Part shown: positions 1-7,092 of the stretch, in pieces | How the letters are laid out: each line of letters opens with the position of its first letter | Numbering within the stretch: the first letter of the stretch is position 1 | Source: Anaerolineae bacterium | GTDB lineage: Bacteria > Chloroflexota > Anaerolineae > JAAYZQ01 | Assembly: GCA_016926595.1 (NCBI GenBank) | Contig: JAFGOG010000644.1 | Location: forward strand, 1-17,273 | Direction of reading: 5' to 3' | DNA: 17,273 bases | The notes under the pieces: model-generated | Told to the model about the DNA's origin: nothing | Databases searched by the model: none | The model's input: only the letters and a program-made list of their open reading frames with translations | Program-made: the position numbers and the translations under genes

Positions 1-711
1 ACGCCGCCCGAAGAAGCAGCGCTGACCGGCCGCGAGGCGCCGCCCCCCACCCCGCCGCCCGTCCAGCGCCGGGTGGAAGAACAGCCGCCCGCTCCACTGC
101 GCTCCGAGCCGCCGCCCGACGAAGCCGCGCCGCCCGTCAGCCGCGAGGCGCCGCCCTCCCCTCCACCGACCGTCCAACGCCAACTGGAGGAACAGCCGCC
201 CGCTCCGCTTCCCTCCGAGCCACCGCCCGAAGAAGCAGCGCCGCCCTCCCCTCCACCGACCGTCCAACGCCAACTGGAGGAACAGCCGCCCGCTCCACTG
301 CGCTCCGAGCCGCCGCCCGAGCCGCCGCCCGAAGAAGCAGCGCCGCCCTCCCCTCCGCCGACCGTCCAACGCCGGCTGGAGGAACAGCCGCCCACTCCGC
401 TGCGCTCCGAGACGCTGCCTGAGCCGCCGCCCGAAGAGGCAGCGCCGCCGGTCAGCCGCGAGGCGCCACCCTCCCTCCCACCGCGACCCCGGGTGGAGGA
501 GCAACGGTCTGCACCGCCGCCGATATCACCCCCGGCCGAAGCAGTGCTACCTGTACCGCCTGCCGGCCGGGAAGCGCCGACCATTCAACGCCGGCTGGAG
601 GAACAGCCGCCTGACGCGCACGTGCCATCATCACAGGTTACAGAACGGCTCGCGCCACCCCCGGATGGGACGCCCGCCGGGCCGCCCCAGGTGCAACGCC
701 AGGTCGAGCCG
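1..711 (+). repeat. Degenerate in-frame tandem repeats in the proline-rich gene
   Basis: Successive copies begin at the Leu/Val codon before the EEQ motif: 73-183 (111 nt), 184-273 (90 nt), 274-375 (102 nt), 376-492 (117 nt), 493-594 (102 nt) and a decayed copy from 595. Part of another copy precedes 73. All visible unit lengths are multiples of 3, so the array can expand or contract without breaking the frame. Copies starting at 184 and 274 are nearly identical, differing mainly by a duplicated PPPE segment, which suggests recent duplication. Divergence rises towards the 3' end. Confidence 0.85.
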
Positions 712-1434
712 GAATCCCACGGCAAAGCCAGGTCGGGCGAGGCTGGAGCCAGGCTGGACGAAGAGGTGTTGGCCCGGACAGCGGCAAAGGCGCGGCCGCC
801 GTTGACTGAGCCAGGTCCGCCAACCGTGGTCCGTGGGGATCTGGCCCGCATCAAACCTGTGGAGGCCCGGGTACAGGCTCGCTTTGAGGAGGCTCCTGTG
901 GGGGGAGAGGGCGCCGCAACTGAAGGGGTGGGCGCCGGCCTGCCCGCTCCTGGCAGGGTTCCGGAGCGAAGCGAAGTGGATCGTACCCGGCTCTATGCAC
1001 CCGGCAGTCCACAAGTACCGCACGTAACCGAAGGGGGTGGCGGCCCGGCGGCAGCGCCATTGCCTCTACGAGAACTGGTCTCTGCGACGGTAAGAGCGCC
1101 AATTGCGGGCTCTGCCCGACCCACGGAGATACCCTTTACAAGACAAGCTCCGACAGCGGAACTGCCATTGCCGCCGATCGGGCGGTCAGCCCCACCCCAG
1201 GTGGTGCAGCGGCAGCCATCCTCCGGGGCGCCTGGCATCGAAACGGCCGGGTCCCGTGGCGGAGGTGAGTGGGTACAGCGGGTGGCGACCGAAGGGAGAG
1301 CAGAACCCGCCGCCAGCCAAGCGTCAGAACAAGAGGAGGGACCTGAGCTGGATCTGGATCATCTAGCGCGACAGATCTACCCGATCCTCAAGCGCATGTT
1401 GGCCGTCGAGCGCGAGCGAAGGTCAGGTCGGTAG
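1..1434 (+). CDS. Proline-rich repeat protein of the eCIS locus, 5'-truncated by window edge
   Basis: The frame is open from base 1 to the TAG at 1432-1434, so the true start lies left of the window; the GTG at 73 is an internal Val codon inside the repeat and not a credible start. The first half is made of degenerate Pro/Glu/Ala-rich repeats of about 30-39 residues, most closing with VQRQ or VQRR followed by LEEQPP. VQR or IQR occurs eight times in the visible part. The middle is low-complexity and probably disordered. The last 30 residues differ: an acidic start (PELDLD) leads into a basic amphipathic helix (LARQIYPILKRMLAVERERR), which looks like the real functional end, perhaps a docking helix. 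I know of comparable Pro-rich proteins with such tails in eCIS loci but no assigned function. It sits 66 nt upstream of the LysM baseplate gene. It could be a flexible baseplate, cargo or tape-like factor. No enzymatic motif is visible. Confidence 0.8.
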   Translation, partial: TPPEEAALTGREAPPPTPPPVQRRVEEQPPAPLRSEPPPDEAAPPVSREAPPSPPPTVQRQLEEQPPAPLPSEPPPEEAAPPSPPPTVQRQLEEQPPAPLRSEPPPEPPPEEAAPPSPPPTVQRRLEEQPPTPLRSETLPEPPPEEAAPPVSREAPPSLPPRPRVEEQRSAPPPISPPAEAVLPVPPAGREAPTIQRRLEEQPPDAHVPSSQVTERLAPPPDGTPAGPPQVQRQVEPESHGKARSGEAGARLDEEVLARTAAKARPPLTEPGPPTVVRGDLARIKPVEARVQARFEEAPVGGEGAATEGVGAGLPAPGRVPERSEVDRTRLYAPGSPQVPHVTEGGGGPAAAPLPLRELVSATVRAPIAGSARPTEIPFTRQAPTAELPLPPIGRSAPPQVVQRQPSSGAPGIETAGSRGGGEWVQRVATEGRAEPAASQASEQEEGPELDLDHLARQIYPILKRMLAVERERRSGR

Positions 1435-1500
1435 CATGACGAGCCCAGAATGTAGCCGAGTCTCGCAGCACATAATGGGTGGCAAGACAGGAGCAAAGTA

Positions 1501-2145
1501 ATGGCCGAGCTGCAAAAAGCCGAGATTTTTCAAGCAGACAACACCAGCAAAAAGATCGTCTGCCAGTTTAATCCAAAGGACTTTTCGATCACGAGGGCCA
1601 TCAAGTGGGTCTATCGCAAGAAAAAGGGCAAGAACGTCGGCAACCCCGAGTTCGCCGGCGGCCAGCCGCAAGACTTGACCGTCAAGCTGATCTTTGATTC
1701 GACCAGCGACGGTTCGGACGTGCGGAACAAGTACAAGACGCTGCTCGAAATGGCCCAGATAGACGAGACGAAAAAGGATCCCAAAACCCAGAAAGGCGAG
1801 CCGCCGGTATGCATGTTCCAGTGGGGAACCTATTTGTCCTACAAGGGGGTTATAACGCAGATAACCCAGAGCTTTACAATGTTCAAGGCCGACGGCACGC
1901 CGCTGCGCGCCAACGTCGACGTCACCTTTTCGGAAACTGCCACGGAAAAAAAGGCACAAAATCCGACCACCCGCACCGAAGCCAGAAAAATCTGGGTCGT
2001 GCACGAGGGTCAGACACTCGATTGGATCGCCTACCAGGAATATGGCGACCCGGCATGCTGGCGCCACATTGCCGACACCAACGAACTGGCTAACCCGATG
2101 AACCTGCGACCGGGGCAGGTGCTAAAGCTCACGCCCTTGCCGTGA
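1501..2145 (+). CDS. eCIS tube-to-spike adaptor / baseplate protein with LysM domain (Afp7-like)
   Basis: A 214-residue protein. Residues 1 to about 155 look like the CIS tube-protein N-terminal domain, with the characteristic opening KAEIF and CQFNPKDFSITR, followed by a tube-like beta fold. Residues 162-214 are a LysM domain (WVVHEGQTLDWIAYQEYGDP, then LRPGQVLKL at the end). In Afp/PVC-type particles this family joins the end of the inner tube to the VgrG-like hub, playing the part of T4 gp53/gp54-type adaptors, and the LysM fold serves protein contacts rather than necessarily peptidoglycan binding. The ATG at 1501 is supported by AGGAG at 1489-1493, 7 nt upstream. The VgrG-like gene follows 47 nt later, the order seen in afp7-afp8. 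Length and layout are normal for the family. Confidence 0.92.
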   Translation: MAELQKAEIFQADNTSKKIVCQFNPKDFSITRAIKWVYRKKKGKNVGNPEFAGGQPQDLTVKLIFDSTSDGSDVRNKYKTLLEMAQIDETKKDPKTQKGEPPVCMFQWGTYLSYKGVITQITQSFTMFKADGTPLRANVDVTFSETATEKKAQNPTTRTEARKIWVVHEGQTLDWIAYQEYGDPACWRHIADTNELANPMNLRPGQVLKLTPLP

Positions 2146-2192
2146 GCATGCGAGTGAAGCTAGTCCCGGGGCAAAGCTAGAAGGGGGTATCT

Positions 2193-4046
2193 GTGCCCAA
2201 CCTGATCACTCTACCGGCTATCAAGATCGGTGGACAGGATGTATCGCAAGAATTCATGGACGACCTGGACGAGATCGTCGTCGATACCAGCCTGCATCTG
2301 CCCGGCCTGTTCACCATCCGGCTAAACGACCCTGCCCTCAAGTGGGTAGACGACACCCTGTTGGACATTGGCAAAGAGGTCGAGATCGGCGTCAAGGTCC
2401 CCGAAGAATATTACGGCCAGCAAATCGAAGGTACGCTTATCAAAGGCGAGATCACCGCCTTGGAGCCATGCTTTCCCGCTGCAACCGGAGGGAATACCGA
2501 CGGTATGCCAACCATGACCGTGCGAGGCTATGATAAAGCCCACCGCCTCCACCGTGGCAAAAAGACTCGCACCTTTCTCAAGATCAAAGACAGCGACCTG
2601 GCCAACACCGTTGCTGGAGAGGCGGGACTGACGCCACAGGTGGACTCGACCACCGTCACCTACGATTACGTCCTGCAGAACAACCAGACCAACATGGAAT
2701 TCCTCCAGGGCCGGGCCGCGCGGATCGGCTACCAGGTCTGGGCTGGCGAGGGCAAGCTTTACTTTAAAAAGGGGGATGCCAGCCTGACCACAGGCCCGGA
2801 GCTTGACTATGGCGGCCACCTGCTCAGCTTTCAGCCGTGCTGGACGTCCAGCGGCCAGGCCGACAAGATGATCGTCAAAGGCTGGGATCCCAAAGGGAAA
2901 ACGGCGATCAGCAGTGAGAAGACGCCGAACAGCGGCCTGAGCCAGGGTGGCATGACCCAGACCGGCGGGGCCAAAGCCAGTTCGGCCTTTAGCTCAGCCG
3001 AGGCGATCATCACCGACCGGCCTGTTTTCACCGCCGCCGAAGCCGGAGAGCTCGCCAGCGGCCTGAGCAACGACATCAGCCGCGACTTTTGCCAGGCCGA
3101 GGGGGTGTGTGACGGCCACCCCGACGTCCAGGCCGGACGCAAGATCACCATCAAGGGCGTCGGCACCCGCTTCAGCGGCAGCTACCTGGTCACTTCGGCC
3201 ACCCACGTCTACAACGCCAACGGCTACGAAACCCACTTTAGCATCACTGGCCGCCAGCCTAACACCCTCAGCCACCTGCTTGACCCGGAGCGAGGCAACG
3301 GGCACGGCCAGAAGATTGAGGGCGTGGTCACCGCTATGGTCACCAATCTGGCTGATCCTGAAAACTTGGGGCGGGTCAAGGTAAAATACGCCTGGCTGGG
3401 CGAGATAGAGAGCGATTGGGTCCGCATCGCCTCGCCCATGGCCGGCGCGGAGCGCGGCTTTCTCTACCTGCCGGAGGTCAACGACGAGGTGTTGGTCACC
3501 TTTGAGCACGGCGACGTCCATCGTCCCTACATCGTCGGGGCGCTGTGGAGCAGCACAGACAAGCCGCCCAAGCCTAACAGCGAAGCCACTGCCAGCGGCA
3601 AGGTCAACCAGCGCGTTCTCAAGACGCGGGCTGGTCACCTGATCATCCTCGACGACAAACAGGGCGAGGAACAGGTGTCAGTCACGTCCAAGAGCGGCCA
3701 CACCGTCATTCTGAACGACAAGAGTGGCAGCGAATCGATCACCATCAAGGACAAAACAGGCAACAACCAGATGGTGATCGATTCGGCCAAGAACAGCATG
3801 ACCATCAAGGTCAACGGCGACTTTGTCGTCGAGGCCAAGGGCAAGGTCACGTTAAAGAGCGCCATGGACATGACCATGGAGGCCAGCGGCGGCAATGCCA
3901 AGCTCAAGGGCGTGCAGCTGGGCTTGGAGGGCGTCGCCAAGGGCGAGCTCAAAGCCCCGATGATCAGCGTCAACGGCAGTGCCCAGACCGAGGTGAAGGG
4001 CGGCGCCATGGTCACGGTGCAGGGCGCCGTCGTCAAGATCAACTAG
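2193..4046 (+). CDS. VgrG-like spike/hub protein (Afp8-like)
   Basis: A 617-residue protein. Residues 1 to about 370 form the gp27-like (phage late control D) hub. About 377-460 is the gp5-type OB fold (GVVTAMVTNLADPENLGRVK through the IVGALW motif at 447-452). About 461-617 is a repetitive beta-helix with alternating Val/Ile/Thr and Gly/Asn (SGHTVILNDKSG, SITIKDKTGNNQM, MTIKVNGDFVVEAKG). The protein would trimerise into the needle spike under the inner tube and carry the PAAR tip encoded next. The start is GTG at 2193, chosen because AGGGGG at 2182-2187 lies 5 nt upstream and the next in-frame ATG (residue 22) would cut into the first conserved strand. No C-terminal effector domain is fused: the protein ends in the beta-helix. 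The family call is firm. Confidence 0.95.
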   Translation: MPNLITLPAIKIGGQDVSQEFMDDLDEIVVDTSLHLPGLFTIRLNDPALKWVDDTLLDIGKEVEIGVKVPEEYYGQQIEGTLIKGEITALEPCFPAATGGNTDGMPTMTVRGYDKAHRLHRGKKTRTFLKIKDSDLANTVAGEAGLTPQVDSTTVTYDYVLQNNQTNMEFLQGRAARIGYQVWAGEGKLYFKKGDASLTTGPELDYGGHLLSFQPCWTSSGQADKMIVKGWDPKGKTAISSEKTPNSGLSQGGMTQTGGAKASSAFSSAEAIITDRPVFTAAEAGELASGLSNDISRDFCQAEGVCDGHPDVQAGRKITIKGVGTRFSGSYLVTSATHVYNANGYETHFSITGRQPNTLSHLLDPERGNGHGQKIEGVVTAMVTNLADPENLGRVKVKYAWLGEIESDWVRIASPMAGAERGFLYLPEVNDEVLVTFEHGDVHRPYIVGALWSSTDKPPKPNSEATASGKVNQRVLKTRAGHLIILDDKQGEEQVSVTSKSGHTVILNDKSGSESITIKDKTGNNQMVIDSAKNSMTIKVNGDFVVEAKGKVTLKSAMDMTMEASGGNAKLKGVQLGLEGVAKGELKAPMISVNGSAQTEVKGGAMVTVQGAVVKIN

Positions 4047-4057
4047 AGGAGCGAGCG

Positions 4058-4348
4058 ATGCCATTTCCAGCGGCGAGAGTGGGCGATACGACGGTCACCG
4101 GCGACGCGATCACCGGACCCGGTGTGCCCACTGTGCTGATCGGCAGCCTGCCGGCAGCGGTGGTGGGTGACCTGGTGGCGGGCAACGCCTGCACCGGCGC
4201 CATCACCATGGGCTCACCTACTGTGCTGATCGGCGGTCGGCCCGCAGCACGCGTCACGAGCCAGGTGACCGGCGTTAATCCTTACAGCGGGGTGCCGGTC
4301 ACTACCGCCGTGGGCATGGGGGCGCCGACCGTCTTGATCGGCCCATAG
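4058..4348 (+). CDS. PAAR-like spike tip protein (Afp10-like), lacking histidines
   Basis: A 96-residue protein, the usual PAAR length. It is built from three repeats with the PAAR pattern: PAARVGD at the start, PTVLIGSLPAAVVGD, SPTVLIGGRPAARV, and a closing APTVLIGP. Such proteins cap the VgrG trimer as a sharp conical tip, and canonical members bind one zinc through three His and one Cys. Here there is no histidine at all, and a single cysteine is present (Cys45 in GNACTG); the position after GDTT that is often His is Val/Thr. The tip may therefore be metal-free or held in another way. The gene starts 11 nt after the VgrG stop with a GAGGAG Shine-Dalgarno at about 4046-4051. It precedes the gp25 gene, whereas in the Afp cluster gp25 comes first. 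Confidence 0.9.
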   Translation: MPFPAARVGDTTVTGDAITGPGVPTVLIGSLPAAVVGDLVAGNACTGAITMGSPTVLIGGRPAARVTSQVTGVNPYSGVPVTTAVGMGAPTVLIGP

Positions 4349-4360
4349 GAAGGTAAAGCC

Positions 4361-4780
4361 ATGAACAATCACAGCCGGGATAGAGAGTTCATAGGCCAGG
4401 GGTTGGCCTTTCCGCTCCAGATCAACCAGCAGGGGGGGATCGCCCTGGCCCGGGGAGCCCACGACATCGAACAGGCGATCCGGATCATCCTGGGTACAGC
4501 CCCGGGCGAGCGGGTGATGCGACCCGAGTTTGGCTGCCGCATCCACGAGCTGGTCTTTGCCTCGATGAATGCCGCCACGCGGGGCCTGGCAGCGTATTAC
4601 GTCGAAGAGGCATTGACCCGCTGGGAACCTCGCATCAACCTCCAGGAGGTGAATGCGTTGATTGATCCAGGGCGGGATGGGACTCTGCTGATCGAAATCA
4701 AGTACCAGATCAAGGACACCCACGACGATCGCAGTATCGTCTATCCCTTCTTCTTGATGGGTGAGGAAGAGCCGATCTGA
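4361..4780 (+). CDS. gp25-like baseplate wedge protein (Afp9-like)
   Basis: A 139-residue GPW/gp25-family protein. The signature is ILGTAPGERVMRPEFGCRIH at about residues 45-64, the conserved loop that contacts the first sheath ring and the wedge heterotrimer. The length is typical. In contractile tails this lysozyme-fold-like protein (without lytic activity) nucleates sheath assembly on the baseplate. The start ATG at 4361 lies 12 nt after the PAAR stop and is preceded by GGAAGG at about 4348-4353. Within the set, its partners are the J-like and I-like proteins encoded directly downstream, which together make the wedges. There is nothing unusual in the sequence. Confidence 0.94.
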   Translation: MNNHSRDREFIGQGLAFPLQINQQGGIALARGAHDIEQAIRIILGTAPGERVMRPEFGCRIHELVFASMNAATRGLAAYYVEEALTRWEPRINLQEVNALIDPGRDGTLLIEIKYQIKDTHDDRSIVYPFFLMGEEEPI

Positions 4781-4800
4781 TTATCAGGAGACGTGTATCT

Positions 4801-7092
4801 ATGCCATTGCCAGCGCCGAATTTGGACGACCTGAGATTTCAAAGGGATCTGGTAGATGAGGCCCGGCGGCGGATCATCCGCTACTGCCCAGAGTGGACCG
4901 ATTACAACCTGAGCGATCCGGGCATCACCCTGATTGAGCTGTTTGCCTTTCTGAGCGAGATGCTCCTCTACCGGGTGAACCAGGTGCCGGAGAGGAATCG
5001 CCTCAAGTTCCTGGAGATGCTAGGGGTCTGCCTCCAGCCGGCCAGCAGCGCTCGCGCCGAGCTGACCTTTTACCTATCGGTTCCCCTGCCTATCACTCCC
5101 GAGGACAGCACCACCGTCGCCGTCCCGCAGGGCATGGAAGTGGCCACCCGGCCCACCGAAGAAGAAGCGGAGGTGACCTTTACCACCGACGAACGATTAA
5201 CCATCGCTCCGCCTCGCCTGGTCCAACTGCGCCGTGGCGGAAGCAGAGCCGATCTGACCAGGAACTACCTGTCCCGGCTGGGCATTGAGGTCTTTTATCC
5301 CTTCACCCGGCCCAAGCCCCAGATGGGTGATACCTTCTACCTCGGATTCGACGAGGCTCACGACATCAGCGGCTACCTCCTGCGGCTGACCTTCGAGTGC
5401 GAAGAAACCCAAGCCGTCGGCGTGCGGCGCGAGGACCCACCGCTCGTCTGGGAATGTTCGCTCGGCGACGATCAATGGGAAGAAGTGCGGTTGAGCACCC
5501 GCCTGGGGGAAAAGGACACCACCGGCGGCCTCAACAATCCCTACGGATCGCTCGTATTGTACCTGCCGCTGTCGATGAAGCCGGACCAAGTCCATGGCCG
5601 CAATGCCTACTGGCTGCGCTGCCGCTTGGAGCAGCGCCGCGCAGAGCAGGGCATGTACACCGAGTCGCCGCGTATCAGAGAGATTGCCGCTTATGCCTTG
5701 GGAGGCACGGTGTGGGCCACCCACGCTGTGTTCGTGCGCGACGAGCTACTCGGCTACAGCAATGGCGAGCCGGGCCAAGTTTTTCACCTGCACCACGCGC
5801 CGACGCTTGCCCTGCGAGAAGGCGAGACTGTGCAAGTCGAGGAAAAGCGAGAGGGCGAGCTGGTCTTTATCCCGTGGCAGCGAGTGCATGACCTGTCAAG
5901 CTCGACCCGCTACGATCGACACTTTACCCTGGACGAGTCCACGGGCGAGGTGCGCTTTGGTCCGGCGGTCCGGCAGCCAGATGGCAGCGTGTGCCAGTAT
6001 GGGCGCGTGCCCGAAGCCGGGCGCCGGATCCGCTTGGGCCTGTATCGCCACGGCGGAGGCGTCACCGGCAACGTGCCAGCCGGCAAGATCCAGGTGATAA
6101 AGTCAGCGATCCCTTATGTGGACCGGGTCATCAACTTGGGCCGGGCTGAGGGTGGACGCGACCAAGAGAGCCTGGAGGAGGCCAAGATGCGCGCCGCCCG
6201 CGAACTGCGCGCTCAGCAGCGTGCGGTGACAGCCGAAGATTTCGAGGACTTGGGCAAAGGAGCTAGCCGGGCCGTGGCCCGGGTCAAGTGCAACACGGCA
6301 GCTCTCGAGAAGCAGCGGAGCAGGGCGAAACGGACAAGCGCCCGGGCCCTGTCGCCCGGCACAGTCGAACTGCTCGTCGTGCCGGCCGCCTTTGAGGCGC
6401 TACAGGCTGGCGACCTGTCCAAGCTTTACCTTGAGGAAGATCTGAAAGAACAGATCCGGTCCCACCTCGACGGATATCGGTTGCTGACGACCACGCTGCA
6501 CATCAGAGAGCCCAGCTATTTTGGGATCAAGGTCTACACCGAGATCGTCGTTACGGAATACAGCCAGCCTGACGTCGTCAAGGCCAGGGTAGAGGAGAGC
6601 CTGAAGTGCCTCATCTCCCCTCTTCCACTCTGCCATACTGTCGAGGTTGCGACAGCGCCGCAGGCCCTGGACCAGTTCCTTGGGCCTGAGTGGGAAGGAT
6701 GGCCCTTTGGCCGGGACCTGTACGTTTCAGAGATCTATTCCCTGATCCAAAAAGTGCCGGGTGTCAAGCATGTCCTGGATGTCCGGCTCAGCTACAGGCC
6801 AGTAGTCCCTTCCAAGGAGCGGCCGCCTATACCGCGTTCGGCTGAAGGGAGTGGCGGCCCCAGCGGGTCGGCCCGAGACGCAGAGGAGTGGGTGGAAAAA
6901 GGAAGCAGCCCAGTAGGGGCGGCCTCCCGACGCAGATCCCCGTCAGGGGATGGCCGCCCTACTTTGGAGGCAGGTGGGGAGGGCTCTCCGACCGAGGAGA
7001 TTTTGACCAAGGTTGACCAGCGAGTTATTCCCATCCCGGCCGATGGACTGTGTTGTTCGCTCGATCACGATATTCGGATAGTGGAACTATGA
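4801..7092 (+). CDS. Baseplate J-like wedge protein (Afp11-like)
   Basis: A 763-residue protein of the putative phage baseplate assembly family (TIGR02243 / Baseplate_J type). The N-terminus is characteristic: PNLDDLRFQRDLVDEARRRI, then CPEWTDYNLSDPGITLIELF, the hallmark that anchors J-like wedge subunits. The centre (about residues 90-420) is a beta-rich insertion typical of the large eCIS forms. The classic J core follows at about 440-640 (GGRDQESLEEAKMRAARELR and AVTAEDFEDLGKGA). From about residue 677 to 740 the protein turns low-complexity (Gly/Ser/Pro/Arg), and this segment contains a 52-bp hairpin element (6912-6963). The conserved C-terminus resumes afterwards (RVIPIPADGLCCSLDHDIRI). 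The start ATG at 4801 has AGGAG at 4786-4790. The stop overlaps the next start as ATGA, implying translational coupling with the I-like partner. Confidence 0.94.
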   Translation: MPLPAPNLDDLRFQRDLVDEARRRIIRYCPEWTDYNLSDPGITLIELFAFLSEMLLYRVNQVPERNRLKFLEMLGVCLQPASSARAELTFYLSVPLPITPEDSTTVAVPQGMEVATRPTEEEAEVTFTTDERLTIAPPRLVQLRRGGSRADLTRNYLSRLGIEVFYPFTRPKPQMGDTFYLGFDEAHDISGYLLRLTFECEETQAVGVRREDPPLVWECSLGDDQWEEVRLSTRLGEKDTTGGLNNPYGSLVLYLPLSMKPDQVHGRNAYWLRCRLEQRRAEQGMYTESPRIREIAAYALGGTVWATHAVFVRDELLGYSNGEPGQVFHLHHAPTLALREGETVQVEEKREGELVFIPWQRVHDLSSSTRYDRHFTLDESTGEVRFGPAVRQPDGSVCQYGRVPEAGRRIRLGLYRHGGGVTGNVPAGKIQVIKSAIPYVDRVINLGRAEGGRDQESLEEAKMRAARELRAQQRAVTAEDFEDLGKGASRAVARVKCNTAALEKQRSRAKRTSARALSPGTVELLVVPAAFEALQAGDLSKLYLEEDLKEQIRSHLDGYRLLTTTLHIREPSYFGIKVYTEIVVTEYSQPDVVKARVEESLKCLISPLPLCHTVEVATAPQALDQFLGPEWEGWPFGRDLYVSEIYSLIQKVPGVKHVLDVRLSYRPVVPSKERPPIPRSAEGSGGPSGSARDAEEWVEKGSSPVGAASRRRSPSGDGRPTLEAGGEGSPTEEILTKVDQRVIPIPADGLCCSLDHDIRIVEL
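6912..6963. repeat. Double palindromic hairpin element inside the J-like gene
   Basis: The outer arms are AGTAGGGGCGGCC (6912-6924) and GGCCGCCCTACT (6952-6963), complementary apart from one extra G. The inner arms are ATCCCC (6936-6941) and GGGGAT (6946-6951), a perfect match around a GTCA loop. The element lies in codons for a low-complexity linker between conserved blocks of the protein, so it looks like a small mobile or REP/MITE-like repeat that landed in frame. Its GTAGGGGCGG core recurs at 16460-16469. Confidence 0.7.

Noticed and set aside
73..75. GTG at 73 as the start of the proline-rich gene
   Set aside because: The same frame runs open to base 1 and encodes a preceding repeat copy (ending PVQRR), so 73 is inside the gene.
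1..711. CRISPR array
   Set aside because: The periodicity comes from in-frame coding repeats without unique spacers, with unit lengths of 90-117 nt in multiples of 3.
1423..2067. 214-residue open frame on the minus strand opposite the LysM gene
   Set aside because: The plus strand encodes a recognisable Afp7-like protein with a LysM domain over the same bases; the minus frame has no domain or ribosome site.
2146..2192. Possible hairpin or terminator between the LysM and VgrG-like genes
   Set aside because: Only a CTAG/CTAG match can be paired, with no GC-rich stem and no T tract, so the gap is best read as leader for the Shine-Dalgarno at 2182-2187.
7050..7088. GTG at 7050 as the start of the tail protein I-like gene
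   Set aside because: It would add 13 residues read from bases encoding the conserved end of the J-like protein in another frame. The ATGA overlap at 7089 is the more usual coupled start.
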